Shown piece after piece: positions 1 to 8,886 of a DNA stretch of 42,784 nt. How positions within the stretch are numbered: position 1 is the stretch's first letter; every line of letters begins with the position of its first letter. The notes beneath the pieces are model-generated. The model searched no databases, was not told the origin of the DNA, and saw nothing but the letters and a program-made list of their open reading frames with translations. Source of the stretch: a bacterium (GTDB taxonomy: Bacteria; Desulfobacterota; JAPLJL01); NCBI GenBank assembly GCA_028713675.1, contig JAQTNV010000008.1, positions 1 through 42,784 on the forward strand, read 5' to 3'. The translations under genes were made by a program, and so were the position numbers.

Positions 1-914
1 GCTTTGCCGCCCACCAGGAAGGCCGCGGCTGAGCTGAGCAGGACCACGTCCCGGTGCGGCCCCTTTTCTCCCGACAGTACCCCGGGGATGACACGGGCGT
101 TATCCTGGGGGTTCCGGGTCTGGATCACTGCGAGCTGGGAGCACGGGAGGCCGAAATCATTCGGGCTGAATTCACCCATCTCGATTTTTCCTTCTTTCAA
201 TTCCGCGACCCGGGTATTTCCGGAGAGTGAAATCTCGTCCAGGCCGTCCCGGCTGTTCACCACCATCACCCGGCGGGATCCCAGCCTGGCCAGCACCTCC
301 GCCAGGGCCTTGACCCAGCGTTGATCGTATACCCCCAGGAGCTGGCAGGTCGCCCCGGCCGGGTTGGTCAGGGGTCCCAGGATGTTGAAAATCGTGCGGA
401 TGCCGATTTCCCGCCGGGGCCCGATCGCGAATTTCATCGCCGGATGCCAGAGGGGAGCGAAAAAGAAAGCCACCCCGACTTCGGCCAGGCACTTCTCCAC
501 CAGTTCCGGGGCGCACTCGATGTTCACGCCCAGCTCCCGGAGCACATCCGCGCTGCCGCAGTTCGAGCTGACCGAGCGGTTGCCATGTTTGGCCACGGCC
601 AGTCCTCCTCCGGAGGCGACCAGGGCCGCGGCGGTGGAGATGTTGAAAGTCGAAGAGCCGTCGCCTCCGGTTCCGCAGGTATCGAGGTAATCCCCCTGGG
701 GAACGCCGGGCTTCCGGGACCGGGCGCGCATCGCCCGGGCGGCGCCCGTGACTTCACCGACGCTCTCCCCTTTCATCCGGAGGCCGGTGATCAGGCTCGC
801 GATCTGGGCCGGGGTGGCTTCCCCGTCCATGATCTGGCCCATCACCCCCTCCATCTCGGTCTCGGAGAGATCGGCGCGCTGGATTACCCGGTCAATCGCT
901 TCCCGAATATTCAT
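1..914 (-). CDS. trpD: Anthranilate phosphoribosyltransferase, C-terminus cut by window edge
   Basis: Transfers phosphoribose from PRPP to anthranilate, the second committed step of tryptophan synthesis, in the cytoplasm. About 304 codons are present and the frame is still open at base 1; family members have about 330-345 residues, so a short C-terminus is missing. The PRPP-binding loop [14 protein letters not shown], the KHGNRSVSS segment and the GPLTNPA segment are all visible. The ATG at 912-914 overlaps the trpG stop (ATGA), a typical translational-coupling arrangement. Third gene of a trpE-trpG-trpD operon reading leftward. Confidence 0.95.
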   Translation of the reverse strand, partial: MNIREAIDRVIQRADLSETEMEGVMGQIMDGEATPAQIASLITGLRMKGESVGEVTGAARAMRARSRKPGVPQGDYLDTCGTGGDGSSTFNISTAAALVASGGGLAVAKHGNRSVSSNCGSADVLRELGVNIECAPELVEKCLAEVGVAFFFAPLWHPAMKFAIGPRREIGIRTIFNILGPLTNPAGATCQLLGVYDQRWVKALAEVLARLGSRRVMVVNSRDGLDEISLSGNTRVAELKEGKIEMGEFSPNDFGLPCSQLAVIQTRNPQDNARVIPGVLSGEKGPHRDVVLLSSAAAFLVGGK

Positions 915-1513
915 TTTCTTTCCTCCACTGGCAATTTCAGAAAATTCGTGAGGAGGGATTTCCCTTCCGGGGTCAGGATTGATTCCGGGTGGAACTGGAC
1001 CCCCTCGATGGAATACCGCCGGTGCCGGATGCCCATGATCTCGCCGTCTTCGCTCCGGGCACTGACCTCGAGGTCGGGGGGAAGGGTAGCCTCGTCCAGG
1101 GCCAGGGAATGGTAGCGGATCGCGGTGAAGGGGTTCCCGATCCCGGTGAAGATTCCCTTCCCGTCGTGGGTGACGGCCGATACCTTGCCGTGCATCAGGC
1201 GCTTCGCCCGATGGATTTTCCCGCCGAAAGCTATCCCGATCGCCTGGTGCCCGAGGCACACCCCCAGGATGGGTAACCGCCCGGCCGACTCCCGGATCAG
1301 GTCCACGATGATTCCCGCCTTTTCCGGGCGCCCCGGGCCGGGTGAGATCACCAGACGGTCCGGGGCGAGGCTGGCCGCTTCCCCGAGCGTGATCCGGTCG
1401 TTCCGGACCACCTTGACCTCTTCCGGGCGGGAGGACATCCCTTTCCCGATCTCGGCCAGATACTGGTAGAGGTTGAAAGTAAACGAGTCGTAATTATCAA
1501 TTAACAATATCAT
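911..1513 (-). CDS. trpG: Anthranilate synthase component II (glutamine amidotransferase)
   Basis: Supplies ammonia from glutamine to TrpE. At 200 residues it has normal length for the family. It is a class I glutamine amidotransferase with the nucleophile Cys at about residue 86 (GVCLGHQ) and the His-x-Glu pair near 175-177 (FHPES); the oxyanion segment SPGPGRP lies near 57. In some bacteria the same protein also serves p-aminobenzoate synthase (PabA), and sequence alone cannot separate the two roles; the position between trpE and trpD favours TrpG. It is separated from trpE by 88 bases holding a heptanucleotide array. Confidence 0.95.
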   Translation of the reverse strand: MILLIDNYDSFTFNLYQYLAEIGKGMSSRPEEVKVVRNDRITLGEAASLAPDRLVISPGPGRPEKAGIIVDLIRESAGRLPILGVCLGHQAIGIAFGGKIHRAKRLMHGKVSAVTHDGKGIFTGIGNPFTAIRYHSLALDEATLPPDLEVSARSEDGEIMGIRHRRYSIEGVQFHPESILTPEGKSLLTNFLKLPVEERK

Positions 1514-1535
1514 TTCTGGTTTCCTCTTCTCATTT

Positions 1536-1598
1536 CTTTGCTCTTTGCCCTATGCCCTATGCTCTCTGCGCTATGCGCTATGCTCTATGCCCTTTGCC
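1536..1598. repeat. Nine-unit degenerate heptanucleotide array
   Basis: Nine consecutive 7-base units fit CTNTGCN on the plus strand (CTTTGCT, CTTTGCC, CTATGCC, CTATGCT, CTCTGCG, CTATGCG, CTATGCT, CTATGCC, CTTTGCC). The array fills most of the trpE-trpG spacer, so it is transcribed with the operon. Two further loci in this window (18277-18304 and 19646-19713) have the same 7-base period with a different consensus. Confidence 0.85.
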
Positions 1599-1601
1599 CA
1601 T

Positions 1602-3152
1602 TCAGTCCATCCCCCCGCCGGCCAGTTCCAGGGCCCGGAACATCGCTTCCGCCTTCTCCTCGGTTTCGCAGGTTTCCCGGGCCGGATCTGAATCGGCGAC
1701 AATCCCGGCCCCGCTCTGGAAGACCGCCTGGCCGTCCTTTAAAAATATGCTGCGGATGGTGATGCACATGTCCATGTTTCCGGTATAGCCGATATAGCCG
1801 ACCGAGCCGGCGTAGGGACCCCTCCGGTCCTTCTCCAGCTCCTCGATGATCTCCATCGCCCGGATCTTCGGAGCCCCGGAAACGGTCCCGGCCGGGAAAA
1901 CCGCCGAGAGCACGTCAAAGGCATCCTGGCCGGCGCGCAGTTTTCCCTGCACCTCCGAAACGAGGTGCATCACGTGGGAATATTTCTCGATCTCCATGAA
2001 CTGGTTGGTCCTGACCGTGCCGATCTCGGCGACCCGCCCGACATCGTTCCGCCCCAGGTCCACCAGCATGACATGCTCGGCGCGCTCTTTTTCATCGTTC
2101 AGCAGTTCCCGCCCCAGGGCTTCGTCCCCGGCCGGGTCCTGCCCGCGCGGCCGGGTTCCCGCGATCGGCCGGGTATAGATTTCGCCGTCTTCCACCCGGA
2201 CCAGGGCTTCCGGGGAAGCCCCCACCAGGGTTTCGGACCCCAGCCGGAGATAGAACATGTAGGGCGAGGGATTCAGGAACCGGAGGGCCCGATAAATATC
2301 GAAAGGATCCTGGCGGTAAGTCTTCCTCCAGCGCCGCGAGAGCACTACCTGGATGATCTCTCCGGCGGCAATCAGGTCCTTGGCCTCCCGGACCGCGGAC
2401 TGGAAATCCGCCCCGGGACACTCCTCGATCAGGGCCCGGTCCCCGATTCCCCGCCGGGTATCGGCCCCGCCGTCCGGATTTCCCGGTTTCCGGACCGGCG
2501 CCCGGCTGCGAATCAGGTCCAGGATTTCCTCGATCCGGGCCGAGGCCATCCGCCGGGCTCCGCTCCCTCCCTCTCCGTTCCGGGACACCGGGGTGACCAT
2601 CACCTTGAGCGTTTTCCGGACATTGTCGAAAACCACCAGGGATTCGGTGAAGATCAGGGCCGCATCCGGAAAATTCAGGTTTTCCTTCGGGACCGGGCGG
2701 AGCTCGGGAAGTCTTTCCAGGTAGCGGACCAGGTCATAGGAAAAATACCCCACCCCGCCTCCGAAGAAACGCGGCAGGGCCTGGCCGGGGGTGGGAGAAA
2801 AATTGCAGGACCGGAAAAGCTCCCGCAGGGAAAAGAGGGGGTTCCCTTTTCCCACCGGGCCCGTCCACGGTCCGCCCAGAATCCCCGGTTGCCCCGGAGC
2901 GGACCCGGGAGACGTGATGGTGATCCGGCCTTCCTGCAGGCGGAACACCAGGAAGGGGTCGAACCCGAGAAAGCTGTACCTCCCCCAGCGTTCCCCCCCC
3001 TCGACACTCTCCAGGAGGAATCCGTATTCCCCCTGGTTGATCTTTTCGAAAACCGAAACCGGGGTGTCCCGGTCGGCCAGGATCTCCTTTTCGATCGGAG
3101 GCAGGATCTTGATCTGCGGAAAATCTTTTCCATTTATATCGACTGCGGTCAT
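1602..3152 (-). CDS. trpE: Anthranilate synthase component I
   Basis: Converts chorismate plus ammonia to anthranilate. 516 residues from the ATG at 3152. That start was chosen over an upstream in-frame one because it has AGGAG at proper spacing, and because the longer frame would run through the attenuator hairpin. The N-terminal LLESVE...RYSF segment corresponds to the known Trp feedback-inhibition site. The C-terminal chorismate-binding domain shows GTRPRG, LVDLGRNDVGRV, FPAGTVSGAPKIRAM and GAGIVADSDP. TrpE, not PabB or isochorismate synthase, is favoured by the operon and the Trp-codon leader. Confidence 0.95.
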   Translation of the reverse strand: MTAVDINGKDFPQIKILPPIEKEILADRDTPVSVFEKINQGEYGFLLESVEGGERWGRYSFLGFDPFLVFRLQEGRITITSPGSAPGQPGILGGPWTGPVGKGNPLFSLRELFRSCNFSPTPGQALPRFFGGGVGYFSYDLVRYLERLPELRPVPKENLNFPDAALIFTESLVVFDNVRKTLKVMVTPVSRNGEGGSGARRMASARIEEILDLIRSRAPVRKPGNPDGGADTRRGIGDRALIEECPGADFQSAVREAKDLIAAGEIIQVVLSRRWRKTYRQDPFDIYRALRFLNPSPYMFYLRLGSETLVGASPEALVRVEDGEIYTRPIAGTRPRGQDPAGDEALGRELLNDEKERAEHVMLVDLGRNDVGRVAEIGTVRTNQFMEIEKYSHVMHLVSEVQGKLRAGQDAFDVLSAVFPAGTVSGAPKIRAMEIIEELEKDRRGPYAGSVGYIGYTGNMDMCITIRSIFLKDGQAVFQSGAGIVADSDPARETCETEEKAEAMFRALELAGGGMD

Positions 3153-3179
3153 TTTGCCCACTCCTGATTCGTTTTGCGG

Positions 3180-3221
3180 AAAAATAAAAAGCCATGAGCC
3201 CTTTCCGGAGCCCATGGCTTT
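3180..3221 (-). terminator. Intrinsic terminator of the trp attenuator
   Basis: On the minus strand, bases 3221-3208 pair with 3201-3188 in a 14-bp stem (two G-U pairs) with a 6-base loop, followed at once by TTTTTATTTTT. It lies 28 bases before the trpE start and downstream of a Trp-containing leader ORF, so it is best read as an attenuator, not as an end-of-operon terminator. A competing 7-bp hairpin (TGGCTTT at 3231-3225 with AAAGCCA at 3221-3215) would sequester the first arm and could act as antiterminator. Confidence 0.85.
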
Positions 3222-3252
3222 GAAAAAGCCAAGTTTGTATTTCTGTTACTTC

Positions 3253-3342
3253 CTATTCAAAAAGAAACACGCCGGCGGCCCCGGGAAAACGGATAAAGGT
3301 TCGCCAGCACCAAATCGCGCTCGACCTCACTTTCAATATCAT
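3253..3342 (-). CDS. trpL: Candidate trp operon leader peptide
   Basis: A 29-codon frame ending in TAG contains the run Ile-Trp-Cys-Trp-Arg-Thr, with TGG codons at 3312-3310 and 3306-3304. This resembles known Trp leader peptides, whose Trp codons report charged tRNA-Trp. The frame can be extended upstream to an ATG at 3363, but that ATG sits almost on the promoter -10, so the internal ATG at 3342 is preferred. The Shine-Dalgarno match is weak. The distance from the Trp codons to the terminator (about 85 bases) is somewhat longer than in E. coli. No homology search was possible. Confidence 0.55.
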   Translation of the reverse strand: MILKVRSSAIWCWRTFIRFPGAAGVFLFE

Positions 3343-3367
3343 CTTTACGTTCCCGGTAGCCATTGGA

Positions 3368-3399
3368 ATTATATTTACCAGACCTAAACAAATTGTCAA
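3368..3399 (-). promoter_or_regulatory. Probable trp operon promoter
   Basis: On the minus strand a perfect TTGACA (3399-3394) is followed by TAAATA at 16-bp spacing (3377-3372), overlapping a perfect TATAAT at 20-bp spacing (3373-3368). Transcription would start near 3361-3365, just upstream of the leader ORF. The 337-base stretch 3153-3489 is fully explained by this promoter, the leader and the attenuator on one strand and the upstream region of the glycosyltransferase on the other. Confidence 0.6.
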
Positions 3400-3489
3400 G
3401 CCGGTGGCAAAAAACCACGCTGATCAGTTAAAATGATTTCAGCTTAAATCCCGGAATTAAATTATTTTTCTCTTTACTTCTTGCTTCGT

Positions 3490-5148
3490 ATGCCATCGAC
3501 TAAAACCATCGTTATTTCTCTACTTCTCATCCATTTTACCCTGGCTTTCAGCTCCGCCCTGAAAAAATCCCAGACTTACGACGAAGCAGTCAACCTGGCC
3601 TCCGGGTACAGCTATCTTACCACCCGGAGCGTTCACCTGAACCCCGAGCATCCCCCCCTGATCGATTCGCTGGCCGCCCTTCCCCTGGTCTTTCTCGATA
3701 TTTTTCCTCCGGAGAGCACTTACCGGGAGGATCTCCAACGCTGGGTTAACGCCGCGAATTTTCTTTACCGCAACCGTCAGGATCACGAAATCCTGCTGAC
3801 CCTAGGCAGGATCCCGATGATCCTGCTCTCAGTTTTATTGGGGTTGGGCGTTTATCTTCTCGGGAAAAGGCTGTTCGGTCCCCGCGCGGGCCTGGCCTCT
3901 CTTTTCCTTTACACCTTCTGTCCCAATATCCTCGCCCACGCACCCCTGGTTTCGCATGACATCGGCCTTTGTGCCATGATCGTTTTTGCCGCTCTCTTCT
4001 GCTGGGACTACTTTCAGAACGGAAATTTCATTTCCTTCTTTTTTTCCGGGATATTCATCGGTTTGGCTTTGCTTTCGAAGTTCACCGCGCTAATTCTGGG
4101 CCCGATCTTTCTCTTCTGGTTCCTGATCCGGGAAGTAACTTATAGGGGAAAGCGGGTTCCGAGCTTTTTAACCGGACTGGAAAAGAAAAAATATTCCCCC
4201 CAATTCCACCAATTTATCCGGGTCTCTATTGAGATCGGTCTCCTGGCAATCTTGGCCCTGGGGGTTGTCCTCAGCTTTTACCAATTCAATCTCCCTGACC
4301 TGTTTTCTGAGATAAAGCACGGCCTTGAACATAATCGGACCGGGCATAACGCCTTCCTCTTAGGAAAATATTCCACTTTGGGTTGGTGGTATTACTTCCC
4401 GGTGGCTTTTGCCTTGAAAACCCCTTTGGTCACCCTCGTCCTGGTTCTGGCGGCGATTTTATGGGTCAGGAAAAATCCCGGTTTGGCCACCGGATTCTGG
4501 CTGGCTCCGGTGCTCCTGGTTTTTTACTCCGGAGCTTTCGCGGCCATAAATATCGGGTTGAGATACGTGCTCCCGGTTTTTCCCTTTCTGTTCATCGGAG
4601 CCGGAGACGCCCTGTCCCGGTTCGTTCAGGGAAAGAAGGTCTTCAAGTTCATCGGGGCGGCACTGATGGTCTGGTATTTAACGATGAATGCGAGAATTTA
4701 CCCCCACTACCTTGCCTACTTCAACGAACTCTCCGGAGGTCCGGAAAATGGAATTCATTTGCTCAGCGATTCGAATCTCGATTGGGGTCAGGATTTTATC
4801 GGGCTTCGGGATTATTTAACCCGCCGGGGTGTGAAAGATGTTTACCTTTCATATTTCGCCAGCTTTAACCCCTCCCGGCTGGGGATTTCATATCAATATC
4901 TTCCTTCGGTGGGACTGCTGCCAACCCGGGTCAGTCACCGGGTCAATGGACCTCCGGAACTGGTCGCGATCTCCGTGACCAATCTCCAGGGAACCTACTG
5001 GGGCCATACGGATATGTATGGCTGGTTTTTGACTCAAACCCCGGTGGCCCGAATCGGTTATTCAATATACGTGTACGACATTACCGGTTCAGAAGCTGCC
5101 CACCGGGAAGTGTTAAAAATTTATCGGTTGGCGGGACTGGACGTTTAA
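3490..5148 (+). CDS. Polytopic ArnT/PMT-family glycosyltransferase
   Basis: 552 residues with an N-terminal membrane helix followed by TYDEA and, after about 25 residues, PEHPPLID. These are the Asp-Glu and His-Pro-Pro elements of GT39/ArnT-type enzymes, which use polyprenyl-phosphate sugars on the periplasmic side. About ten hydrophobic segments follow, and a C-terminal part contains SDSNLDWGQDF, common in bacterial members of this family. A TTG start nine bases upstream is possible; neither start has a clear ribosome site. Substrate and acceptor are unknown. Its stop overlaps the stop of the convergent YfhO-like gene. Confidence 0.8.
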   Translation: MPSTKTIVISLLLIHFTLAFSSALKKSQTYDEAVNLASGYSYLTTRSVHLNPEHPPLIDSLAALPLVFLDIFPPESTYREDLQRWVNAANFLYRNRQDHEILLTLGRIPMILLSVLLGLGVYLLGKRLFGPRAGLASLFLYTFCPNILAHAPLVSHDIGLCAMIVFAALFCWDYFQNGNFISFFFSGIFIGLALLSKFTALILGPIFLFWFLIREVTYRGKRVPSFLTGLEKKKYSPQFHQFIRVSIEIGLLAILALGVVLSFYQFNLPDLFSEIKHGLEHNRTGHNAFLLGKYSTLGWWYYFPVAFALKTPLVTLVLVLAAILWVRKNPGLATGFWLAPVLLVFYSGAFAAINIGLRYVLPVFPFLFIGAGDALSRFVQGKKVFKFIGAALMVWYLTMNARIYPHYLAYFNELSGGPENGIHLLSDSNLDWGQDFIGLRDYLTRRGVKDVYLSYFASFNPSRLGISYQYLPSVGLLPTRVSHRVNGPPELVAISVTNLQGTYWGHTDMYGWFLTQTPVARIGYSIYVYDITGSEAAHREVLKIYRLAGLDV

Positions 5149-7451
5149 CCGGAAAAGTTTGAGACATCTAGCCGATTGCCTGCCGAGCCGAGCGGGGTGG
5201 TTTCTTCTCTTTTTCTCGACCGTTGGCAAGCAAAAACAGCCAAGCCTATCCAGGCCAGAAGCCCGACCCCGCTCATCCAGACGGAATTCCGGAAAACCGC
5301 GGGGGAATAATGGAAAACCACCCCATGTCGGCCTGCCGGGATCCGCACTGCCCGGAAAAAACCGTCGGCGCGGAAAATCTCCACCGGCTTGCCATCCACC
5401 TTCGCTTCCCAGCCGGGATAGTAACTATCCAAAAGCAAAAGCCATCCGGCTTTTTCCGTTTCCGCATCCACCGTTACCTTTTCGTTCCGGTATTCGATGA
5501 TCCTCGCAGTCCCCGGCTGCGCCGGGCCGGAAACCGGCACGGTTTTTTCCGATCCGGGCTCGAGCAGTAATATTCTGTCCGCGGGGAAATCCGGTTGGCT
5601 CCAAAGACTGATAACCTGATCCTGACCGGTCAGCGTCTGAACCTGGTGGAAAATCATCGCCCGGGGAAGGGCGCCGGGATATTTCTTCATGCCCCGGTGA
5701 CGATCATACAAATATTCCACCCCGGCCCGGGCCAGGAGCTGTTCGTAATGCGGCAATTCCGCCAGAAGTTTTTTGTATTTATCCACATCCTCGGGATAAA
5801 AAGTACCCAATCCCTGCAGGCTGTTGATCCCGAAATAAATAGCGCTTCGGGCCAGGGCCGAATCCCGGGATTGTTGATCAATAATTTCGGGGGCAATTTG
5901 AGTATTCAGGTTCACGTATTTGTTCTGGGGCCAGAAAGAAAACACCCGCGGAGGGGTAATCCGGTTGTTTTCTTTGAGCAAAAAGTTCCGGACTGAAGGA
6001 TTAGGGTAAAAATAATCCTTGGTGACGGAAGGATTAACCCGATGATGGGCGGCAAACAAGTCAAGAAAAACCGTTACCGAGAGCAAAAGCCCGAAAATAT
6101 TCCGGTGGATTTTAACCTGGGAAAAGACCAGGCCCAGAACGATCAAGACAAATATCGAACTCCGCAAAACACTTCTCCAGAACAGATATGCGGAAATCGC
6201 GGGATAGTTATCCCCCAAGTCCTGGATTTTCAACGGGTAAACCCAGAGGAGGACAGCAATGCCGGCCCCGGCGGAAAAGCAGGCCAAGGAAGCCAGGGGT
6301 AAAGACCTTTTCTGCTCGGACAGAAACTCGAATCCGGAGAGGGCGAGCAGAACGAAAGCAAAGTTTAAAAAAAGGAAGAATTTTTGCGGAATTCGAAACA
6401 TTTTAAATCCGGGAAGGTAATTATAAAAGATTTCATATACCCCTGATTTATCTCCCATCATCATTATCAGTCCGAATAAAGCGGCCACCGCCCAGAAATA
6501 TCTTTTCCATTTGGCGGGCCCGGCAAACCCGAAAAATACCAGGGGCAACAGGGCGGCCGCCAGGTAAAAACTGGAAAAATATGAATTGCCGGCGAAATAC
6601 CCCAGATTCCAATAGCGGCCCGCGGATAAATCGAGGATAAAATTCGGGATGAAAAGTGATTTCAAGCTCGAAAACGGCAAAGACCAGGTCAAAACCTCGG
6701 AAAAACTCAGGCCCCCGGACCGATTGGAAATCGGCAACATTTCCAGGGCAACTGCGATCTGGGGCAAAGCCAGGATAATTCCCCAAAACAATCCCAGAAG
6801 CATGACCCAGAGCAGCCTGGTTAAGGCCACGGGCCGTTGCTTCCGGGCGGGGGCAAGAATCACGGTGAGGAACGCCAGGGCCCAGCTCATGCCCGCGATT
6901 TCAACTTCTCCCCCTAAAATCTGAAGCGCGATCGTCAGCCCGAGGAGCAGACTGGAGAGCAGCCATCTTCTCCCCTGGGCTTCGCTAAGAAAAATAATGA
7001 TCAGCCCCAGCCAGGCAAAGGTGCTGAGGAGAACGACCAGGAGAGTAATCGAGATCAGATAGCCGCCAAAACCGAACCCGATGGAGCCCAGTAAGCTGGT
7101 TTCTTCCTGATATCCTACCCGTCGGAGGGCCAGATAAAACGTCAGCAAAAAAAATAAATGGTGGAAAATAATATAATAGACCAATCCTCTTTCCGCCCCG
7201 AAAACAGAAAACAGGAAATTAAAAGGATAAAAAGCCCCGGATTGCGGGGTAGCATACGGCGTTCCGAAAAGAATGAAGGGGTTCCAGAGCGCGAATCCGT
7301 TCGATTCCGCCCAGAAATGCTTTCGGGCGAGAATTTCGATGGAAAGGTCCCGGAGAAAAAACAGCCGATCGGGCACGAGCGCCTGCCCCCAGAAAATAAC
7401 TCCCAATCCTAAAAGCAGGGAAAGATAGAAAAGGTCCTTGCGGTATTTCAT
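5145..7451 (-). CDS. YfhO-family polytopic membrane protein
   Basis: 768 residues with about a dozen or more hydrophobic helices in the first two thirds, then a soluble region near residues 500-730. The N-terminal pattern (RDLSIEI, ALWNPFILFGTPYATPQSGAFYP as a spaced motif) and the C-terminal SYYPGWEAKVDGKP segment match bacterial YfhO-type proteins. In Gram-positive bacteria YfhO glycosylates lipoteichoic acid; in Gram-negative relatives the role is unproven. It converges on the ArnT/PMT-like gene, with stop codons overlapping by two bases, and both probably act on surface glycans. Confidence 0.75.
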   Translation of the reverse strand: MKYRKDLFYLSLLLGLGVIFWGQALVPDRLFFLRDLSIEILARKHFWAESNGFALWNPFILFGTPYATPQSGAFYPFNFLFSVFGAERGLVYYIIFHHLFFLLTFYLALRRVGYQEETSLLGSIGFGFGGYLISITLLVVLLSTFAWLGLIIIFLSEAQGRRWLLSSLLLGLTIALQILGGEVEIAGMSWALAFLTVILAPARKQRPVALTRLLWVMLLGLFWGIILALPQIAVALEMLPISNRSGGLSFSEVLTWSLPFSSLKSLFIPNFILDLSAGRYWNLGYFAGNSYFSSFYLAAALLPLVFFGFAGPAKWKRYFWAVAALFGLIMMMGDKSGVYEIFYNYLPGFKMFRIPQKFFLFLNFAFVLLALSGFEFLSEQKRSLPLASLACFSAGAGIAVLLWVYPLKIQDLGDNYPAISAYLFWRSVLRSSIFVLIVLGLVFSQVKIHRNIFGLLLSVTVFLDLFAAHHRVNPSVTKDYFYPNPSVRNFLLKENNRITPPRVFSFWPQNKYVNLNTQIAPEIIDQQSRDSALARSAIYFGINSLQGLGTFYPEDVDKYKKLLAELPHYEQLLARAGVEYLYDRHRGMKKYPGALPRAMIFHQVQTLTGQDQVISLWSQPDFPADRILLLEPGSEKTVPVSGPAQPGTARIIEYRNEKVTVDAETEKAGWLLLLDSYYPGWEAKVDGKPVEIFRADGFFRAVRIPAGRHGVVFHYSPAVFRNSVWMSGVGLLAWIGLAVFACQRSRKREETTPLGSAGNRLDVSNFSG

Positions 7452-7530
7452 CTCTAATTATCGGAGCCCCGTGATTTCATTACTTTGATTTCGCGCGGGG
7501 CAAATGAGGGAATTGGGGCCGGCCCGGGAT

Positions 7531-8472
7531 TTAAACGCCTTTGTTCTTCAGCATCCGGCATTCGCTCATTTTATGATTGCATTCCACGTCCGGGCAGGGC
7601 TCGACGTGAATCAGGATGTTGGCGTTGTTGATCTCCTGTTTGATCTTCTCCTCAATCGTGTCGCAGATCTGGTGTACCTTCTCGATATCCAGGTTATGAC
7701 AGCCATAGATAACCAGGTCCACGAAACGATCCACTCCGGCTTTCCGGGTCCGGATCTCATGCAGCCAGACCATCTGTCCGCTTTTTTCCTCGATCGCCCG
7801 GATGATCCGCCGCTCTTCGTCGGCCTCGATCTTGGTATCGACCAGGCCCTCGAAGGATTTTCGGGTGATCCGGACCGCCACGGAGATGATCAGGCCGGCC
7901 ACCCCCAGGGCGATCAGGGGATCGAGGATGTGCCATCCGGTCAATTTGATCATCAGGAGTCCCCCCAGCACTCCCAGGGAGGTGATGACATCGGTGCGGA
8001 GGTGCTCGGCATCCGCCTCGATAGCGACTGATTCCGTTTTCCGGGCGACCCGGAACAGAAGACTGCTGACCAGGATGTTGACCGCCGCCGAGACTCCCAT
8101 CACCGCCATCCCGACGCTCAGTTGCCGGACCGCCGACGGGTTCAGGATTTTTTCCACCGCCTCGATGATGATCAGAAGGGCGGCCATGAAAATCAGCACC
8201 CCTTCCACGAATCCGCTGATATTCTCATAACGGCCGTGTCCGAAGGGATGTTCCCGGTCGGCCGGCAGCCCGCTCTGCCGCACGGAAAGAAAGGCGATCA
8301 CGGCAGCGATCAGGTCAATCCCGGAATGGACTCCCTCGCTGATCACCGCGGCCGAGGACATCCAGATGCCGCAAACCAGTTTCCCGAAGGTCAGGATGGT
8401 ATTGGATATGACCGAAATCCGGGAAATGTTGATATTCGAGACGCTGTTTTTGCTGAGCTGAATATGGGGCAT
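7531..8472 (-). CDS. Cation diffusion facilitator family metal efflux protein
   Basis: Exports divalent metals (Zn, Co, Fe, Mn or Cd) by proton antiport. 313 residues with six predicted membrane helices. The CDF metal site is visible as HSGID in helix 2 and DAEHLRTD in helix 5, with REHPFGHGRYEN in the loop between. A cytoplasmic C-terminal domain runs over about the last 90 residues and ends in a Cys/His-rich tail (EPCPDVECNHKMSECRM) that may bind metal. A TTG start 21 bases upstream is possible; ATG at 8472 is preferred. The metal cannot be assigned. Confidence 0.9.
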   Translation of the reverse strand: MPHIQLSKNSVSNINISRISVISNTILTFGKLVCGIWMSSAAVISEGVHSGIDLIAAVIAFLSVRQSGLPADREHPFGHGRYENISGFVEGVLIFMAALLIIIEAVEKILNPSAVRQLSVGMAVMGVSAAVNILVSSLLFRVARKTESVAIEADAEHLRTDVITSLGVLGGLLMIKLTGWHILDPLIALGVAGLIISVAVRITRKSFEGLVDTKIEADEERRIIRAIEEKSGQMVWLHEIRTRKAGVDRFVDLVIYGCHNLDIEKVHQICDTIEEKIKQEINNANILIHVEPCPDVECNHKMSECRMLKNKGV

Positions 8473-8505
8473 CGTACTTTTCGTTTGGAGCAATATTATT
8501 CCCGG

Positions 8506-8886
8506 CTATCCCGGGGGAAGCTCGAAGGCGTTCTGATAAAGTTCGAATCCCGTCTCCCGGCCGGGATGGAAACTGACCCCGAGGACATCGAAGCGCATGT
8601 TGGTTTCTTTTATTCTCCGGGCCTGGATAAAATACCTGGCCGCCTTGATGATCTGCCTCTGCTTTCTTTCCGTTACGCTTTCCTCCGGACGGTCAAGGCC
8701 GGTTTTCCCCGCGGACCGCACCTCCACGAAAACCAGGGTTTTCCCGTCCAGGCAGACCAGGTCCAGTTCCCCCCACCGGCAGGCGAAATTCCGTTCCAAA
8801 ACCCGGTAGCGATGGCGGCGAAGGAGGAACTGCTCCGCGGCGCTCTCCCCCTGCCGGCCGAGCTCTTTACGTGAGACCCGGCCCAT
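8506..8886 (-). CDS. yraN: YraN/UPF0102 family predicted endonuclease-like protein
   Basis: 126 residues, full family length. It opens with GRQGESAAEQFLLRRHRYRVLERN and carries the nuclease-fold core GELDLV...LVFVEVR, matching the Asp...Glu-x-Lys/Arg site of Holliday-junction-resolvase-like PD-(D/E)XK proteins. The family's function is not established. Its ATG overlaps the stop of the upstream ATPase by one base (TAATG), so the two are translationally coupled. Confidence 0.9.
   Translation of the reverse strand: MGRVSRKELGRQGESAAEQFLLRRHRYRVLERNFACRWGELDLVCLDGKTLVFVEVRSAGKTGLDRPEESVTERKQRQIIKAARYFIQARRIKETNMRFDVLGVSFHPGRETGFELYQNAFELPPG

Noticed and set aside
1536..1598. CRISPR-like or coding repeat
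   Set aside because: The 7-base period has no spacers and lies between two genes with no start or ribosome site.
1965..3167. 400-codon plus-strand open frame
   Set aside because: Antisense shadow of trpE without any recognisable domain.
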